Counted from the first letter of the stretch, positions 8,876-19,323 are shown. The stretch: DNA of 56,764 nucleotides from Cysteiniphilum halobium (GCF_003574425.1 NZ_QLIU01000057.1:1-56764), one strand, 5' to 3'. The notes: generated by a model from the letters alone, not told the origin. Numbers and translations: made by a program.

Positions 8876-10291
8876 ATGCAAAGCAATTTACAAAAAGCAC
8901 GCGTTTTAGTTGTGGGTGATGTGATGTTGGATCGTTATTACTATGGCTCAACAGAACGTATTTCACCTGAAGCACCTGTTCCTGTGGTGCATGTTAAGAA
9001 TATTCAGGATCGTGCAGGTGGTGCGGGTAACGTCGCTTTAAATGTTACCTCATTAGCAGGACAAGCAGGAATTTGCGCGATGGTGGGTCAGGATGAGCCC
9101 GCGCGCATTCTAAAAAACTTTTTAGCTGAGCAATCAATTTACAGTCATCTGATTGAAACTCAGTTACCCACAATCACCAAGTTAAGGGTTCTATCACAAA
9201 AGCAGCAGCTGTTACGCCTTGACTTTGAAGAGGGTTTTGCACAAGTTGATGAAGGTGTCTTGTATCGCCATGTTGAGGCAGTGCTGAAAAACTATAATGT
9301 AATGGTATTGTCAGATTATGGCAAAGGCACATTACATGATGTGCAAAAACTGATTAAGTTGGCAAATAATCAACAGATTGCAACATTGGTTGACCCTAAG
9401 GGCAATGACTTTAGTATCTATCAAGGTGCTACTTTAATTACCCCCAATCGTAAAGAGTTTCAGGCAGTTGTTGGCAAGTGTCACACTGAAGATGAGCTGA
9501 TTACTAAAGCGAATCAATTAATAGCAAACTGTCATTTAGGTGGGCTGTTAATTACCCGCAGTGAAGAGGGTATGACGTTGGTGTTAAAAAATGGCGAGGT
9601 AACAACAATTCCTACCGTTGCCAAAGAGGTCTTTGATGTCACCGGTGCTGGTGATACTGTTATTGCGGTTATGGCAATGGCCGTTTCATGTGGTTATGAT
9701 TACATCTCAGCGATGCGTTTAGCGAATGCCGCAGCAGGTGTAGTGGTTGGCAAAGTAGGAACGGCAACGCTTAATGCACAGGAGTTACACGATTCATTAC
9801 ATGCACAAGCTAGAGTACACAAAGGAATTTTAAGCCAAAATGAACTTAAAAAAGCGATGCACGAAGTCCATCTTCAAGGTGAGAAAGTAGTGATGACCAA
9901 TGGCTGCTTTGATATTTTGCATGCTGGACATGTTGAATATTTACAAAAAGCGCGTGCTTTAGGTGATCGCTTGATTGTTGCTGTTAATACTGATGCTTCA
10001 GTTAAACGCTTAAAAGGTGAATCTCGTCCTTATGTCAGTTTACAGTCGCGAATGGAAGTCCTTGCGGCACTAGGGTGTGTCGATTGGGTTGTAGCTTTTG
10101 ATGAAGATACACCTAAGCGTATTATCAGTGAGTTGTTACCAGATATTTTGGTTAAGGGTGCTGATTATGAAATCGCGCAAATTGCGGGTGCCAAGGAAGT
10201 ATTAGCCGCAGGTGGCGAGGTCAAAACCATCACCCTAAAGCCAAGTCACTCGAGCACATCGATTATTGAAAAAATAAAAAGTCATAAGTAG
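8876..10291 (+). CDS. hldE: Bifunctional heptose-7-phosphate kinase / heptose-1-phosphate adenylyltransferase
   Basis: It makes ADP-D-glycero-beta-D-manno-heptose for the lipopolysaccharide inner core, doing both the C1 phosphorylation and the adenylylation. Residues 1-~315 are a PfkB/ribokinase-type kinase with GDVMLDRYYYG at the start, RAGGAGNVALN substrate-binding motif and the catalytic GAGDT near residue 256. Residues ~340-471 are a nucleotidyltransferase with TNGCFDILHAGHVEYL (HxGH type) and a closing SSTSIIEKI motif. The 471-residue length is typical of the E. coli fusion. mpl follows 39 bases downstream, so the two envelope genes are probably co-transcribed. The family A repeat lies upstream. 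Confidence 0.96.
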   Translation: MQSNLQKARVLVVGDVMLDRYYYGSTERISPEAPVPVVHVKNIQDRAGGAGNVALNVTSLAGQAGICAMVGQDEPARILKNFLAEQSIYSHLIETQLPTITKLRVLSQKQQLLRLDFEEGFAQVDEGVLYRHVEAVLKNYNVMVLSDYGKGTLHDVQKLIKLANNQQIATLVDPKGNDFSIYQGATLITPNRKEFQAVVGKCHTEDELITKANQLIANCHLGGLLITRSEEGMTLVLKNGEVTTIPTVAKEVFDVTGAGDTVIAVMAMAVSCGYDYISAMRLANAAAGVVVGKVGTATLNAQELHDSLHAQARVHKGILSQNELKKAMHEVHLQGEKVVMTNGCFDILHAGHVEYLQKARALGDRLIVAVNTDASVKRLKGESRPYVSLQSRMEVLAALGCVDWVVAFDEDTPKRIISELLPDILVKGADYEIAQIAGAKEVLAAGGEVKTITLKPSHSSTSIIEKIKSHK

Positions 10292-10330
10292 AAAATTTAA
10301 AAATAAATAATTAAAAAAGGTTTCTTTAAC

Positions 10331-11695
10331 ATGAAACACATTCATATATTAGGCATTTGTGGTACTTTTATGGGGGCTTTAGCGCTATTGGCGCGTGAAA
10401 AAGGTTATAAAGTCACAGGTAGTGATCAGAATGTTTACCCACCAATGAGCACGTATCTTGCAGCTCAAGGTATTAAGCTTATATCTGGTTATGATTATGA
10501 TATTAAATCACTTAATCCTGATCAGGTGATCATCGGCAATACAATGCGTCGTGGCATGCCGATTGTTGAGCATTTATTAAATAGTAAACTTGAGTATTTT
10601 TCAGGGCCTGAGTGGCTTTATCAAGAAATTCTTAAACAGAAGAAAGTCATTGCGATTGCCGGCACACATGGCAAAACAACAACCACCTCAATGGTGATTA
10701 AATTGATGGATGATATGGGATTGAATCCAAGCTTTCTTGTAGGTGGAATTACGCAAGACTTTGGGGTGTCATCGCGCTTAACGAATTCAGAGTACTTTGT
10801 GATTGAAGCTGATGAATATGATACGGCATTTTTTGATAAGCGCTCGAAGTTTATGCATTATCATCCAGATGTGTTGGTGATTAATAATCTTGAATTTGAT
10901 CACGCTGATATTTTTAATTCGATAGAGGATATTTATCGCCAATTTCACCACCTAATGCGCCTGCTACCTGGCAAGGTGACGGTTATTTATCCTGAGCATG
11001 ATACGCATATTGATAAGCTACTAGCGATGGGTTTCTGGTCTGAACGTTGCCCACTGCAAGGTGATAATGGGCTTGATATCAAGCCTATACTTGAAGACTA
11101 TAGCCAGTTTGAGATCATAGATCACAATAAAACACTTAAGATTAACTGGTCGCTGCTAGGTGAGCATAATGCCAAAAACGCATTATCAGCTTATGCGGTT
11201 TTAAAAACACTGGGTGTTTCATTAGATAAAGTAACGGATAGTTTTAAAAATTTTAAAGGGGTTAAACGGCGTCTTGAATGTATTGCTGAAAATATACACT
11301 ATGCTATTTATGATGATTTTGCCCATCACCCAACAGCAATAGCGGAAACACTCAAAGCAATTAAAGCACGTGCGACAGATAAGGAAAGAGTCGTCGCGAT
11401 TTTAGAGCCACGCTCAAACACGATGAAAATGGGAGTGCAAGAAGCAGCATTGATTAATGCACTTAATATTGCTGATGAAGTTTGGTTTTATCAAAACAGT
11501 GTGATGCAGTGGCAAGCGGCATCTTATGCCAAAGACAACTTTCTGGTATTTGATCAGGTTGCTGATATTGCTGAGCGTTTCAAACAATCACAGAATGAGC
11601 GTTTTACCCATTACGTCATTATGAGTAATGGTGCTTTTGATGGGTTGCATCAGGCATTAAGCACGTTGGCAGTGAAGGAGAAAGGTATAGTTTAA
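10331..11695 (+). CDS. mpl: UDP-N-acetylmuramate:L-alanyl-gamma-D-glutamyl-meso-diaminopimelate ligase
   Basis: This cytosolic Mur ligase recycles murein tripeptide by joining it to UDP-MurNAc. It has 454 residues. The N-terminal Rossmann part begins MKHIHILGICGTFMGALA, typical of Mpl rather than MurC. The P-loop AGTHGKTTTTSM is near residue 110, the central domain contains EADEYDTAFFDKRSKFMHY, and the C-terminal domain carries DDFAHHPTAI and EPRSNTMKMG. AAAAAAGG precedes the start. It follows hldE closely. It is the first of three Mur-fold ligases in this window, the others being in the cyanophycin operon. Confidence 0.95.
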   Translation: MKHIHILGICGTFMGALALLAREKGYKVTGSDQNVYPPMSTYLAAQGIKLISGYDYDIKSLNPDQVIIGNTMRRGMPIVEHLLNSKLEYFSGPEWLYQEILKQKKVIAIAGTHGKTTTTSMVIKLMDDMGLNPSFLVGGITQDFGVSSRLTNSEYFVIEADEYDTAFFDKRSKFMHYHPDVLVINNLEFDHADIFNSIEDIYRQFHHLMRLLPGKVTVIYPEHDTHIDKLLAMGFWSERCPLQGDNGLDIKPILEDYSQFEIIDHNKTLKINWSLLGEHNAKNALSAYAVLKTLGVSLDKVTDSFKNFKGVKRRLECIAENIHYAIYDDFAHHPTAIAETLKAIKARATDKERVVAILEPRSNTMKMGVQEAALINALNIADEVWFYQNSVMQWQAASYAKDNFLVFDQVADIAERFKQSQNERFTHYVIMSNGAFDGLHQALSTLAVKEKGIV

Positions 11696-11716
11696 CTAAA
11701 TGGAAAGGGAAAAATC

Positions 11717-12358
11717 ATGTTTTTAAATTTCTTTGATGGTATAGTGCCTGTTATCCTGACCTCGATTTCAGTACTTTTGGGGTTTGTATATAAAACATAT
11801 AAAAATAGAAGTTATATAAGGCGTGTTGATGAAAAGCTTCTAAGATCTATCAATGCTATTTGTAATGTTGAGCATGTTGAGATTAAACAAGAGAGGAAGC
11901 AGATGATAAAGCGGGCAAAATATTCATATTACACTCGCCTTTATGGATTACTTCCGATAACTGTTAAGGGATATGAGGGCATACATAGTTATATGTGTCA
12001 GTATAACTTACATTACTCAGTCATAAAAAGTGCGTGTATATGTTTAAAGGGAAAAAGGCTTATTGTTAAGAAGTGGCTTATTGTTTTGAAGGTTATAGGG
12101 TTAAGCTTTATTGTTGCCCTCGCGGCATATTTAGGATTAAGAATGATGCCTAATCAAACAATGCAAGATTGGCATGCAGTAAGACCTTATGTGCACTATA
12201 TAGCAAGCTGTGTATTTATAATGGCCGCAATGATTGGCGGTTTGCATATAAGCAATATGATATTTGCCTATTTGGAGGCGCCTAAAGTTTTAGAAAACAT
12301 TAATTTGAAAAAAGAGCTTATATCACCGCATAGAGCTCTGGCAATGTCTGCCAAATGA
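11717..12358 (+). CDS. Uncharacterised membrane protein (213 residues)
   Basis: Three hydrophobic stretches are visible: residues ~5-25 (IVPVILTSISVLLGFVY), ~120-142 (IVLKVIGLSFIVALAAYLGL) and ~160-185 (YIASCVFIMAAMIGGLHISN). A basic, probably cytoplasmic region lies between the first two (KTYKNRSYIRR, KQERKQMIKRAKYSYYTR). The start has a strong GGAAAGGGA ribosome site 21 bases after mpl, so it may be read from the hldE-mpl transcript. The layout resembles small inner-membrane proteins of unknown role; I do not recognise the family. Its codon choice is somewhat richer in AGA/AGG and ATA than its neighbours, which may hint at later acquisition. Confidence 0.75.
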   Translation: MFLNFFDGIVPVILTSISVLLGFVYKTYKNRSYIRRVDEKLLRSINAICNVEHVEIKQERKQMIKRAKYSYYTRLYGLLPITVKGYEGIHSYMCQYNLHYSVIKSACICLKGKRLIVKKWLIVLKVIGLSFIVALAAYLGLRMMPNQTMQDWHAVRPYVHYIASCVFIMAAMIGGLHISNMIFAYLEAPKVLENINLKKELISPHRALAMSAK

Positions 12359-12415
12359 TTAGAAGGGTTTAGGCTGAAGTCTGTTATTCAGATCTTAGGG
12401 CTGATGCAGCGCATC

Positions 12416-13612
12416 TTAAACAAGTAACTCACCATCTTTAATGGTTGTTTTGCGATAATTCAATGTTGCATCATAGATGATTTGATTGTAATGCTCGCAA
12501 TCCCACAAGACTAAATCAGCACATTTACCAATTTCAATACTCCCCTTTTGATCTTGGATGCCAAGTGCATGAGCTGCATTAATCGTTGTTGCTTGAAATG
12601 CTTGATAAGGTGTCATGCGAAATAGGGTACATGCCATATTCATCATCAATGGTAATGACAAAAAGGGTGATGAGCCTGGGTTTGCATCAGTAGCAATGGC
12701 AATTTTGACGTGGTTATTTAAAAGCTCAGCAACCGGTGGTAATTTGGTTTCACGCAAGAAATAATAAGCGCCAGGTAATAAAACAGCAACTGTGTTTGCC
12801 ACACGCATTTTAGCAATATCTTCAACGGCAAGGTATTCTAAATGATCAGCAGATAAGGCGTTAAATTGAGCAGCAAGAGCCGCACCTTTTTGATCAGATA
12901 ATTGCTCGGCATGGAGCTTTAGCTGAAATCCATGTTCTTTGGCATGAGTAAACAGGCGCCTAATTTGCGCATGTGAAAAGCCAATATTCTCACAAAACCC
13001 ATCAACAACTTGTGCGAGATTTTCTTTTTTCAGCACCGGTAGCATTTTAGCAATAATAAAATCAATATATTGATCCTTATCATCAAATTCAGGTGGCAAA
13101 GCATGTGCACCTAAAAAGGTTGGTATAATATCGATGCCTTTTGATGCATCAAGCTTTTGGGCAACTTTTAGCATTTTCATTTCAGTATCGATATCTAAGC
13201 CGTAACCAGATTTGATCTCACAACTGGTTGTGCCATATTGCATCATTTGCTTAAGGCGTCTGCGAGCACTGTGATATAACGCATCCAAAGAGGCATTACG
13301 CGTCGCCATAACGGTTGAGCGAATGCCGCCACCTTGTTTGGCAATTTCTTCATACGAGACACCATTTAAGCGCATTTCAAACTCATCTGCGCGATTGCCA
13401 GCATAGACAAGGTGGGTGTGGCAATCAATGAGCCCTGGAGTTACCAGCTGACCATTATGATCAATGGTTTCACGCGCCTTAGGTAGTGCTGAACCTTTGG
13501 CTAAGATATCAATGATCTTGCCTTGATTAATAACTAAGGCGGCATTATCCAAAATACGCTCGTCTTGATCAAAGGTCACAAGGCGCGCATTTTGGATGAT
13601 CAGATCGTACAT
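12416..13612 (-). CDS. hutI: Imidazolonepropionase
   Basis: It hydrolyses 4-imidazolone-5-propionate to N-formimino-L-glutamate, third step of histidine breakdown. The 398-residue protein is an amidohydrolase-fold metalloenzyme: the metal pair His65/His67 sits in LIDCHTHLVYAG, followed by NRADEFEMRLNGVSYEEI. ISGYG-like EIKSGYGLD, LHAEQLSD and the ATDANPGSSP metal/catalytic segment follow in the expected order. It is the last gene of the minus-strand hut operon, 18 bases after hutH. Confidence 0.96.
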   Translation of the reverse strand: MYDLIIQNARLVTFDQDERILDNAALVINQGKIIDILAKGSALPKARETIDHNGQLVTPGLIDCHTHLVYAGNRADEFEMRLNGVSYEEIAKQGGGIRSTVMATRNASLDALYHSARRRLKQMMQYGTTSCEIKSGYGLDIDTEMKMLKVAQKLDASKGIDIIPTFLGAHALPPEFDDKDQYIDFIIAKMLPVLKKENLAQVVDGFCENIGFSHAQIRRLFTHAKEHGFQLKLHAEQLSDQKGAALAAQFNALSADHLEYLAVEDIAKMRVANTVAVLLPGAYYFLRETKLPPVAELLNNHVKIAIATDANPGSSPFLSLPLMMNMACTLFRMTPYQAFQATTINAAHALGIQDQKGSIEIGKCADLVLWDCEHYNQIIYDATLNYRKTTIKDGELLV

Positions 13613-13630
13613 GTTATTAACCTTTAATCT

Positions 13631-15202
13631 TTAAAAAAGTTGCGAGTGAACATCGTTATAGAAAGCATGCTGCTTGATGACATCTGTGGCATTTTCGATA
13701 TCACGTGCAAAATAGCGATCTTCGTCATAATATGGAACTTTAGCACGAATCTGGCGATATTTGCTATCCAATATGGGCGATGTTTTAAGCGGTGCTCTCA
13801 ATGAGATCCCTTGACAAGCAGCAAGTACTTCAATACTTAAGATAGACAATACATTTTGAGCAATTGTATTTAATTTGCGTGCGGCAAAAGTTGCCATACT
13901 GACGTGATCTTCTTGATTGGCAGACGTCGGTAGGCTATCAACAGATGCCGGATGGGCTAGCGTTTTATTCTCACTGGCTAGAGATGAGGCCGTAACATGT
14001 GCCAACATAAAGCCTGAGTTAAGTCCAGCATTTTCTATTAAAAAAGCCGGTAAGCCGCTTAAATGTTTATCGATCAAAAGGGCGATACGACGCTCAGAAA
14101 TCGCACCTATTTCAGCACAAGCAATACTTAGCATATCGGCACTCATGGCGACCATTTCAGCGTGGAAATTGCCACCGGATATGATCTCTTTGGTTTCTGG
14201 TAGGATTAACGGGTTATCAGAAACGCCATTGGCTTCATTTAATAAATTGCGTTTAGCATCATTGATTACTTGCCATGCTGCACCCATTACCTGCGGTTGG
14301 CAACGTAATGAGTATGGGTCTTGTACTTTACTACAATGATCATGTGAGTGCATAATCTCACTGTTGTCCAGTAAATTGTGCATCACTTTTGAGAAAATGA
14401 TTTGACCCTCAATGCGTTTGATCTTGGAAATAACGGGATCAAATGGCTTCATGCTGCCAAAGGTTGCCTCAATACTTAAAGCACCAGCAATAGCAGCAAT
14501 ACTGAAGTTGCGCTCAACGTTAATCAGTCCCATCAAAGCAATCGCCGTTGATGCTTGAGTGCCATTAAGTAGTGCTAAGCCTTCTTTTTCTTGAAGCTCA
14601 ATAGCATTTAACCCAGCTTGCTTTAAAGCATCTTGTGCATTGATACGTTGGCCTTGATAATTAACCTCACCTTCGCCAATTAAGGGCATACTCATATGTG
14701 CTAAAGGTGCTAAGTCGCCTGATGCACCAACTGAGCCTTGCTCAGGGATCAGAGGGTAAATACCATGGTTATAAAATGCGATTAATGCATCTAAGGTTTG
14801 TTGTGTTATCCCTGAATAGCCTTGTGCAAGGCTGTTGATTTTAAGCAGCATGATGAGCTTAACCGTGTCATTATCTAATAGTTTGCCAACACCGGTAGCA
14901 TGAGAGAGAACGATGCGGCGTTGCAGCTCTTTTAGATCAGCTGTTGGAATTTTTTGATTTGCCAGTAAGCCAAAACCAGTATTAATACCATAGACCGTTT
15001 TACCTTCTTTAAGCACTTCTTCAACAATACCGCGAGATATTGCAATTTTAGCATATGCACGATCATCTAGATGTATGGGGCACGCGCTATTAAGTAGCAG
15101 CTGAATGTTCTGAAGGGTAAGCTTACCTGGGATTAAGCAAAAACTTTGCGGGTTAAATGCATTTCTACTGGCTGTATTTGTTTGATTTATTACTTCACTC
15201 AT
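13631..15202 (-). CDS. hutH: Histidine ammonia-lyase
   Basis: It eliminates ammonia from L-histidine to give urocanate, the first step of the Hut pathway. The Ala160-Ser161-Gly162 triad that cyclises into the MIO electrophile is visible in [17 protein letters not shown]. The protein is 523 residues, about 15 longer than usual at the N-terminus ([20 protein letters not shown]). I chose ATG 15202 because it overlaps the hutU stop codon as ATGA and has AGAGG 8 bases upstream; a start 30 bases further up would have no such support. The overlap implies translational coupling with hutU. Confidence 0.96.
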   Translation of the reverse strand: MSEVINQTNTASRNAFNPQSFCLIPGKLTLQNIQLLLNSACPIHLDDRAYAKIAISRGIVEEVLKEGKTVYGINTGFGLLANQKIPTADLKELQRRIVLSHATGVGKLLDNDTVKLIMLLKINSLAQGYSGITQQTLDALIAFYNHGIYPLIPEQGSVGASGDLAPLAHMSMPLIGEGEVNYQGQRINAQDALKQAGLNAIELQEKEGLALLNGTQASTAIALMGLINVERNFSIAAIAGALSIEATFGSMKPFDPVISKIKRIEGQIIFSKVMHNLLDNSEIMHSHDHCSKVQDPYSLRCQPQVMGAAWQVINDAKRNLLNEANGVSDNPLILPETKEIISGGNFHAEMVAMSADMLSIACAEIGAISERRIALLIDKHLSGLPAFLIENAGLNSGFMLAHVTASSLASENKTLAHPASVDSLPTSANQEDHVSMATFAARKLNTIAQNVLSILSIEVLAACQGISLRAPLKTSPILDSKYRQIRAKVPYYDEDRYFARDIENATDVIKQHAFYNDVHSQLF

Positions 15203-16899
15203 ATGAAAGCCTCTGTTTTGGCTAAAGAGCAATTACCATCTTGTGTTTTGGTGTTAATCATGGGTAGATTTAGTCCTTTCTCTTTGGCACAATTAATGGC
15301 GATATCATAACCCGCATCCGCATGACGCATGACACCTGTGCCTGGATCATTCGTTAATACGCGCTGTAAACGTTTGGCAGCTGCATCAGTTCCATCAGCA
15401 ACAATAACGACACCTGCGTGTTGAGAAAAGCCCATACCTACACCTCCACCGTGATGTAGACTAACCCAAGTAGCACCTCCAGCAGTATTTAGTAATGCAT
15501 TTAATAATGGCCAATCAGATATAGCATCAGAGCCATCTTTCATGCTTTCCGTTTCGCGATTTGGACTTGCAACAGAGCCTGAGTCTAAATGATCACGACC
15601 GATAACAATAGGACCTTTAAGTTCGCCACTTTTAACCATTTCATTAAATGCCAAGCCAAGGCGGGCACGATCTCCCAGACCAACCCAGCAAATGCGTGCT
15701 GGAAGACCTTGAAATGCAATACGCTCTTTTGCCATATCAAGCCAGTTATGTAGATGCTTATCGTCTGGCATAAGCTCTTTGACTTTTTGGTCAGTTTTAT
15801 AGATATCTTCAGGGTCACCCGATAAAGCAACCCATCTAAAAGGACCAATTCCCTGGCAAAAAAGTGGGCGAATGAATGCCGGTACAAAGCCTGGGAAATC
15901 AAACGCATTTTGTAAGCCCTCATCAAAAGCGACTTGGCGAATGTTATTACCATAGTCAAAGGTTGGAATGCCTTGTTTTGCAAATTCAAGCATAGCTTGG
16001 ACATGGACTTTCATCGATTTTTTAGCTTCAGTAACAACTAATTCAGGATTGCTTTGACGCTCTTTTTTGGCTTTGTCTAGACTCCAGCCAATTGGTAGAT
16101 AGCCATTTAATGGATCATGTGCGCTGGTTTGGTCTGTTACTGCATCAGGCTTAATACCACGCTTGACCATTTGAGGTAAAATCTCAGCGGCATTTCCTAA
16201 AAGTCCGACAGAAATCGCACGCTTTTCAGCGCAGGCTTTATTGATAATAGCCATTGCCTCATCAAGCGTTTTGGCTTTGTAGTCAACGTATTTTGTGCGT
16301 AATCTAAAATCAATGCGACTTTCATCGCATTCAATCGCTAGAACACAAGCGCCGGCTAAAACACCCGCAAGTGTTTGTGCTCCACCCATACCACCTAATC
16401 CTGCTGTTAGAATCCATTTCCCAGATAAATCACCGTCATAATACTGGCGACCCATTTCAACAAATGTTTCATAGGTTCCTTGAACAATGCCTTGTGAACC
16501 GATATAAATCCAAGATCCTGCAGTCATTTGCCCAAACATCATTAGGCCTTTTTTATCAAGCGCATTAAAGTGCTGCCAGTCTGACCAGTGTGGGACAAGA
16601 TTCGAGTTAGCAATCAATACGCGTGGTGCATCAGTGTGTGTTTTAAACACACCTACAGGCTTTCCAGATTGGATAAGGAGAGTTTCGTCATCTTCAAGTT
16701 TCTCTAAACATTCAACGATCTTATCAAAGCATTCCCAGTTGCGTGCAGCTTTCCCAATGCCGCCATAAACAACAAGATCTTGTGGATGCTCAGCAATATC
16801 AGGATCTAAGTTATTCATCAACATGCGAAGAGGGGCTTCAGTTAACCATGATTTGGCTGTAAGTTTTGTGCCTGTTGCGGCTTTGATTGTACGTGACAT
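15199..16899 (-). CDS. hutU: Urocanate hydratase (urocanase)
   Basis: It converts urocanate to 4-imidazolone-5-propionate using tightly bound NAD. The 566 residues show family landmarks: [11 protein letters not shown] near the start, GLGGMGGAQ in the NAD-binding part, [14 protein letters not shown] (cysteine-bearing), and the urocanase signature [17 protein letters not shown] near residue 480. A very strong GGAGG ribosome site lies 11 bases before the ATG. Second gene of the hutG-hutU-hutH-hutI operon, 27 bases after hutG and overlapping hutH by 4 bases. Confidence 0.97.
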   Translation of the reverse strand: MSRTIKAATGTKLTAKSWLTEAPLRMLMNNLDPDIAEHPQDLVVYGGIGKAARNWECFDKIVECLEKLEDDETLLIQSGKPVGVFKTHTDAPRVLIANSNLVPHWSDWQHFNALDKKGLMMFGQMTAGSWIYIGSQGIVQGTYETFVEMGRQYYDGDLSGKWILTAGLGGMGGAQTLAGVLAGACVLAIECDESRIDFRLRTKYVDYKAKTLDEAMAIINKACAEKRAISVGLLGNAAEILPQMVKRGIKPDAVTDQTSAHDPLNGYLPIGWSLDKAKKERQSNPELVVTEAKKSMKVHVQAMLEFAKQGIPTFDYGNNIRQVAFDEGLQNAFDFPGFVPAFIRPLFCQGIGPFRWVALSGDPEDIYKTDQKVKELMPDDKHLHNWLDMAKERIAFQGLPARICWVGLGDRARLGLAFNEMVKSGELKGPIVIGRDHLDSGSVASPNRETESMKDGSDAISDWPLLNALLNTAGGATWVSLHHGGGVGMGFSQHAGVVIVADGTDAAAKRLQRVLTNDPGTGVMRHADAGYDIAINCAKEKGLNLPMINTKTQDGNCSLAKTEAFI

Positions 16900-16926
16900 A
16901 ATGTAAATTCCTCCTATAGGTTTAGG

Positions 16927-17880
16927 TTAAGCTTGCAGAAAATTAGCAAGAAGAGCTGCTGCAAGCTTGGCGGTTCTGTTATCGATATCTTTTTTTGGAT
17001 TAAGCTCAACGATATCTAAAGCGACAACTTTATCGGATTGTTTAAGCTTGCGTAAAGCATTTATGACAAAAATGCTATCAATGCCTAATGCTTGCGGAGC
17101 ACTAACGCCTGGGGCAAGGGCTGCTTGGAAAACATCAAGACATAGTGTGATATAGATTTGCTGATGTTTTGCCATAATGTTGTCAATAAATGATAAATCT
17201 TGTGGATTACTATTGATGTGTTCAGCAAGTAAATATTGTGTATTAGTTGCGTGAGCATAATCAAATAAGCTGTTGGTATTGGCAAGTGGCTGTACACCCA
17301 AGCAATAATAATCAAAATTCAATTGTCGGTTTTGTAGATAACGTGATGCTTGATAAAAAGGGGTACCTGAACTACCAAGACCACCTGTTAAAGTTTCACG
17401 TAAATCAAAGTGTGCATCAAAGTTCACAATCGTGGGGTTAAGATTTTCTTTATAAAGACCTTGTAAGTGCCCCCAGGCAGTTTCATGTCCGCCACCGATG
17501 ACAATCGGTATGGCTTTTAACTGAATGGTTTTGGCAACATACTTTGCTAACAGCTGTTGTGCAGACTCAAGATCTTCATTATCACAATAAACATTCCCTG
17601 CGTCATAAAGCATGTGCTTATTATCTAGATGTGTCGCTAAGTTAAAAAATGCACGTCTAAAGCACTCAGGTCCTTCTTTAGCACCAACAACACCCTGATT
17701 ACGTTTAACACCCTCATCACAGCAAAATCCAATTAGGATAAAATTTTGTTTGTCACTTTCGAATGTGTCGATAGGTTGATTGAGATCAATACTTTTAATC
17801 AGTTGATGGAAATACTCATTGTTAACATCTGTAATGCGAGAAGCATAGGTTGATGCACTATTAGCAGGCAGGTATTTCAT
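16927..17880 (-). CDS. hutG: Formimidoylglutamase (arginase/agmatinase fold)
   Basis: It hydrolyses N-formimino-L-glutamate to glutamate and formamide, ending the four-step Hut route. The 317-residue ureohydrolase shows the dimanganese ligands in GGGHETAWG (His132) and NFDAHFDLR (Asp155, His157, Asp159), and later CLDVFQAALAPGVSAPQALG, which is the HutG form of the arginase metal motif. It leads the operon. No hutC repressor, permease or hutF is seen, so this is the one-step formamide-releasing branch and regulation must come from elsewhere. The SDR remnant and LuxR-type gene lie upstream; a link with the latter is speculative. Confidence 0.92.
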   Translation of the reverse strand: MKYLPANSASTYASRITDVNNEYFHQLIKSIDLNQPIDTFESDKQNFILIGFCCDEGVKRNQGVVGAKEGPECFRRAFFNLATHLDNKHMLYDAGNVYCDNEDLESAQQLLAKYVAKTIQLKAIPIVIGGGHETAWGHLQGLYKENLNPTIVNFDAHFDLRETLTGGLGSSGTPFYQASRYLQNRQLNFDYYCLGVQPLANTNSLFDYAHATNTQYLLAEHINSNPQDLSFIDNIMAKHQQIYITLCLDVFQAALAPGVSAPQALGIDSIFVINALRKLKQSDKVVALDIVELNPKKDIDNRTAKLAAALLANFLQA

Positions 17881-18213
17881 AAGATTAAAAGGTGTACTTA
17901 GATTACAGGATGTGTAATATCTTTACCAATAAAGTGCTTGATCGCAACCTTGATCTGCAAAATTATTTAAAAATTAAGTGGTGGAATATGTAATTTATAG
18001 GACTTATGCATTTTAATGTGATCCCACTTTGAGCGATAAAAATAGGTTGGATGATGATAAAAGCAAGCTGCTATACCTAGGATTATTAATCAAATAATAG
18101 TTTGAATATAGATGCACTTAACATGATGTTAAAAAATTCCATGATAATTCATGTTGAGTTTGGTATCACTCAAATGGAGGAAACTTATGACGATATATAT
18201 AAAAAATGGTTAG
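17881..18213. other. hutG upstream region with a doubtful 33-codon frame
   Basis: This gene-poor stretch should contain the hut promoter, but no convincing -35/-10 pair was found. A plus-strand frame from ATG 18123 to TAA 18222-18224 would encode 33 residues (including MEETYDDIYKKWLGW) and contains an internal GGAGGAAA. It may be part of the decayed gene that follows rather than a functional peptide. Confidence 0.3.
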
Positions 18214-18418
18214 GATGGAATTAACCCAGGCCCTATCTATATTTCAGGATCATTCTGTCATCAATGCGTAAGTCTTAATTTAATTTTATTGCTTGTTTTG
18301 ATGCTAGAATTCTAAGTTATATGAAATTGGGACTGTTGCTCTTTTCTTAGCATCACGATACAGCAGTTATATTACAGGACAAGATATTGTCGTTGATGGA
18401 GGAATGGGGTTATCATAA
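18214..18418 (+). pseudogene. Decayed 3' end of a short-chain dehydrogenase/reductase gene
   Basis: The last codons before TAA at 18416-18418 read EIGTVALFLASRYSSYITGQ followed by DIVVDGGMGLS. This is the standard C-terminal signature of classical SDR enzymes (A-L-F-L-A-S ... T-G-Q-x-x-x-V-D-G-G). About 100 bases upstream, in another frame, INPGPIYISGS matches the conserved N-P-G-P-I segment that normally lies 50-60 residues before it. The intervening part is shortened and broken by stops, and the catalytic Ser-Tyr-Lys region and Rossmann N-terminus are gone. It is therefore a relic of a gene that once lay between hutG and the LuxR-type regulator. Confidence 0.7.
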
Positions 18419-18426
18419 AATTATTT

Positions 18427-19263
18427 TTAATCTTCATAGGTCATAATAATTTGTGCAACTGTTTCAAGTTCATCTTTATTAATAAGCTCGAGCTTTTCAA
18501 TTAATTCAAGAATAATATTTTGAATATAGCGATAAGAATGCCCTGATTGGCGGGCAATATCCTTTGCTGAACCACCTGCTGCAATGGTTTTAAGGTGCAT
18601 AAGTTCACTTTCAGTGAGATTATAAAGTGCTTGGATTAAAGCAAGTCTGGGTTGTTCAAGCTGTGGCGTGTTTTGTGCTTGCAAGCGTTTTATATCCTCG
18701 GCAGAAGGGGTTAATAACTGTTGGATATGAATACGTTTATAAATAAGGTTCATCGTTGAGCGTAAGCGCTGGAAATATTGGGCTTTTTTCTTAAAGCTGC
18801 ATAAGTTAAATGCAGCTTTAGTGGTATTAAAAAGTAAGACATCTTTATAATCAGCATAGAGTCTTTCAGTGACGAGTGTTAAGTACTCATCAAAGTTTTG
18901 CTTGGCATGCTGTTGTTGTGGAAACTCACTATAATCAATGATGCGATAAGCTTCTTGATTAAGTGTGCCATAAAGTGCATCAAGCTGCCAAAACCCAAGT
19001 CTAAAATAAGACTTAAGCTCATCAGCTGCGGTACTGCCAATATAATTAAAATCATAGGACTTAGTTACCCGGAAAAAATCAAAACCGATAATGTCATCTT
19101 GTGAAATAAGCGTCAAAATGTCTTTAATTGCGCGTTCATTGTACTGACAGTCGCGATAAATTGCTGCCATATCCTTTGTCGATAAATGACTAAACGGACC
19201 AAGAAAATATGTGTTTTTTTTATTTTCATCATTCTCATCATTTATTTTATGCTCATTTTTCAT
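18427..19263 (-). CDS. LuxR-type transcriptional regulator
   Basis: The 278-residue protein ends in a LuxR/NarL-type helix-turn-helix (about 212-275): LTESELMHLKTIAAGGSAKD followed by IARQSGHSYRYIQNII, where the recognition helix lies. The N-terminal ~190 residues have the length and hydrophobic pattern of an autoinducer-binding-like domain, but no acyl-homoserine-lactone family residues could be confirmed. No receiver aspartate is seen. It is divergent from the first giant lipoprotein gene with a perfect palindrome between them. The most economical idea is that it controls that lipoprotein and its paralogue (inference). Confidence 0.8.
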   Translation of the reverse strand: MKNEHKINDENDENKKNTYFLGPFSHLSTKDMAAIYRDCQYNERAIKDILTLISQDDIIGFDFFRVTKSYDFNYIGSTAADELKSYFRLGFWQLDALYGTLNQEAYRIIDYSEFPQQQHAKQNFDEYLTLVTERLYADYKDVLLFNTTKAAFNLCSFKKKAQYFQRLRSTMNLIYKRIHIQQLLTPSAEDIKRLQAQNTPQLEQPRLALIQALYNLTESELMHLKTIAAGGSAKDIARQSGHSYRYIQNIILELIEKLELINKDELETVAQIIMTYED

Positions 19264-19323
19264 GCTTCCATGTCCGTTAACATCTGACTATATCAAGTTT
19301 AGATAAGAAACTTAAAGACACAA

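Noticed and set aside
13917-14339. 140-codon frame antisense to hutH
   Set aside because: Opposite to a clearly conserved enzyme gene; shadow frame with no supporting signals.
15585-16004. 139-codon frame in another phase inside hutU
   Set aside because: Same-strand shadow of the urocanase gene; no recognisable motif.
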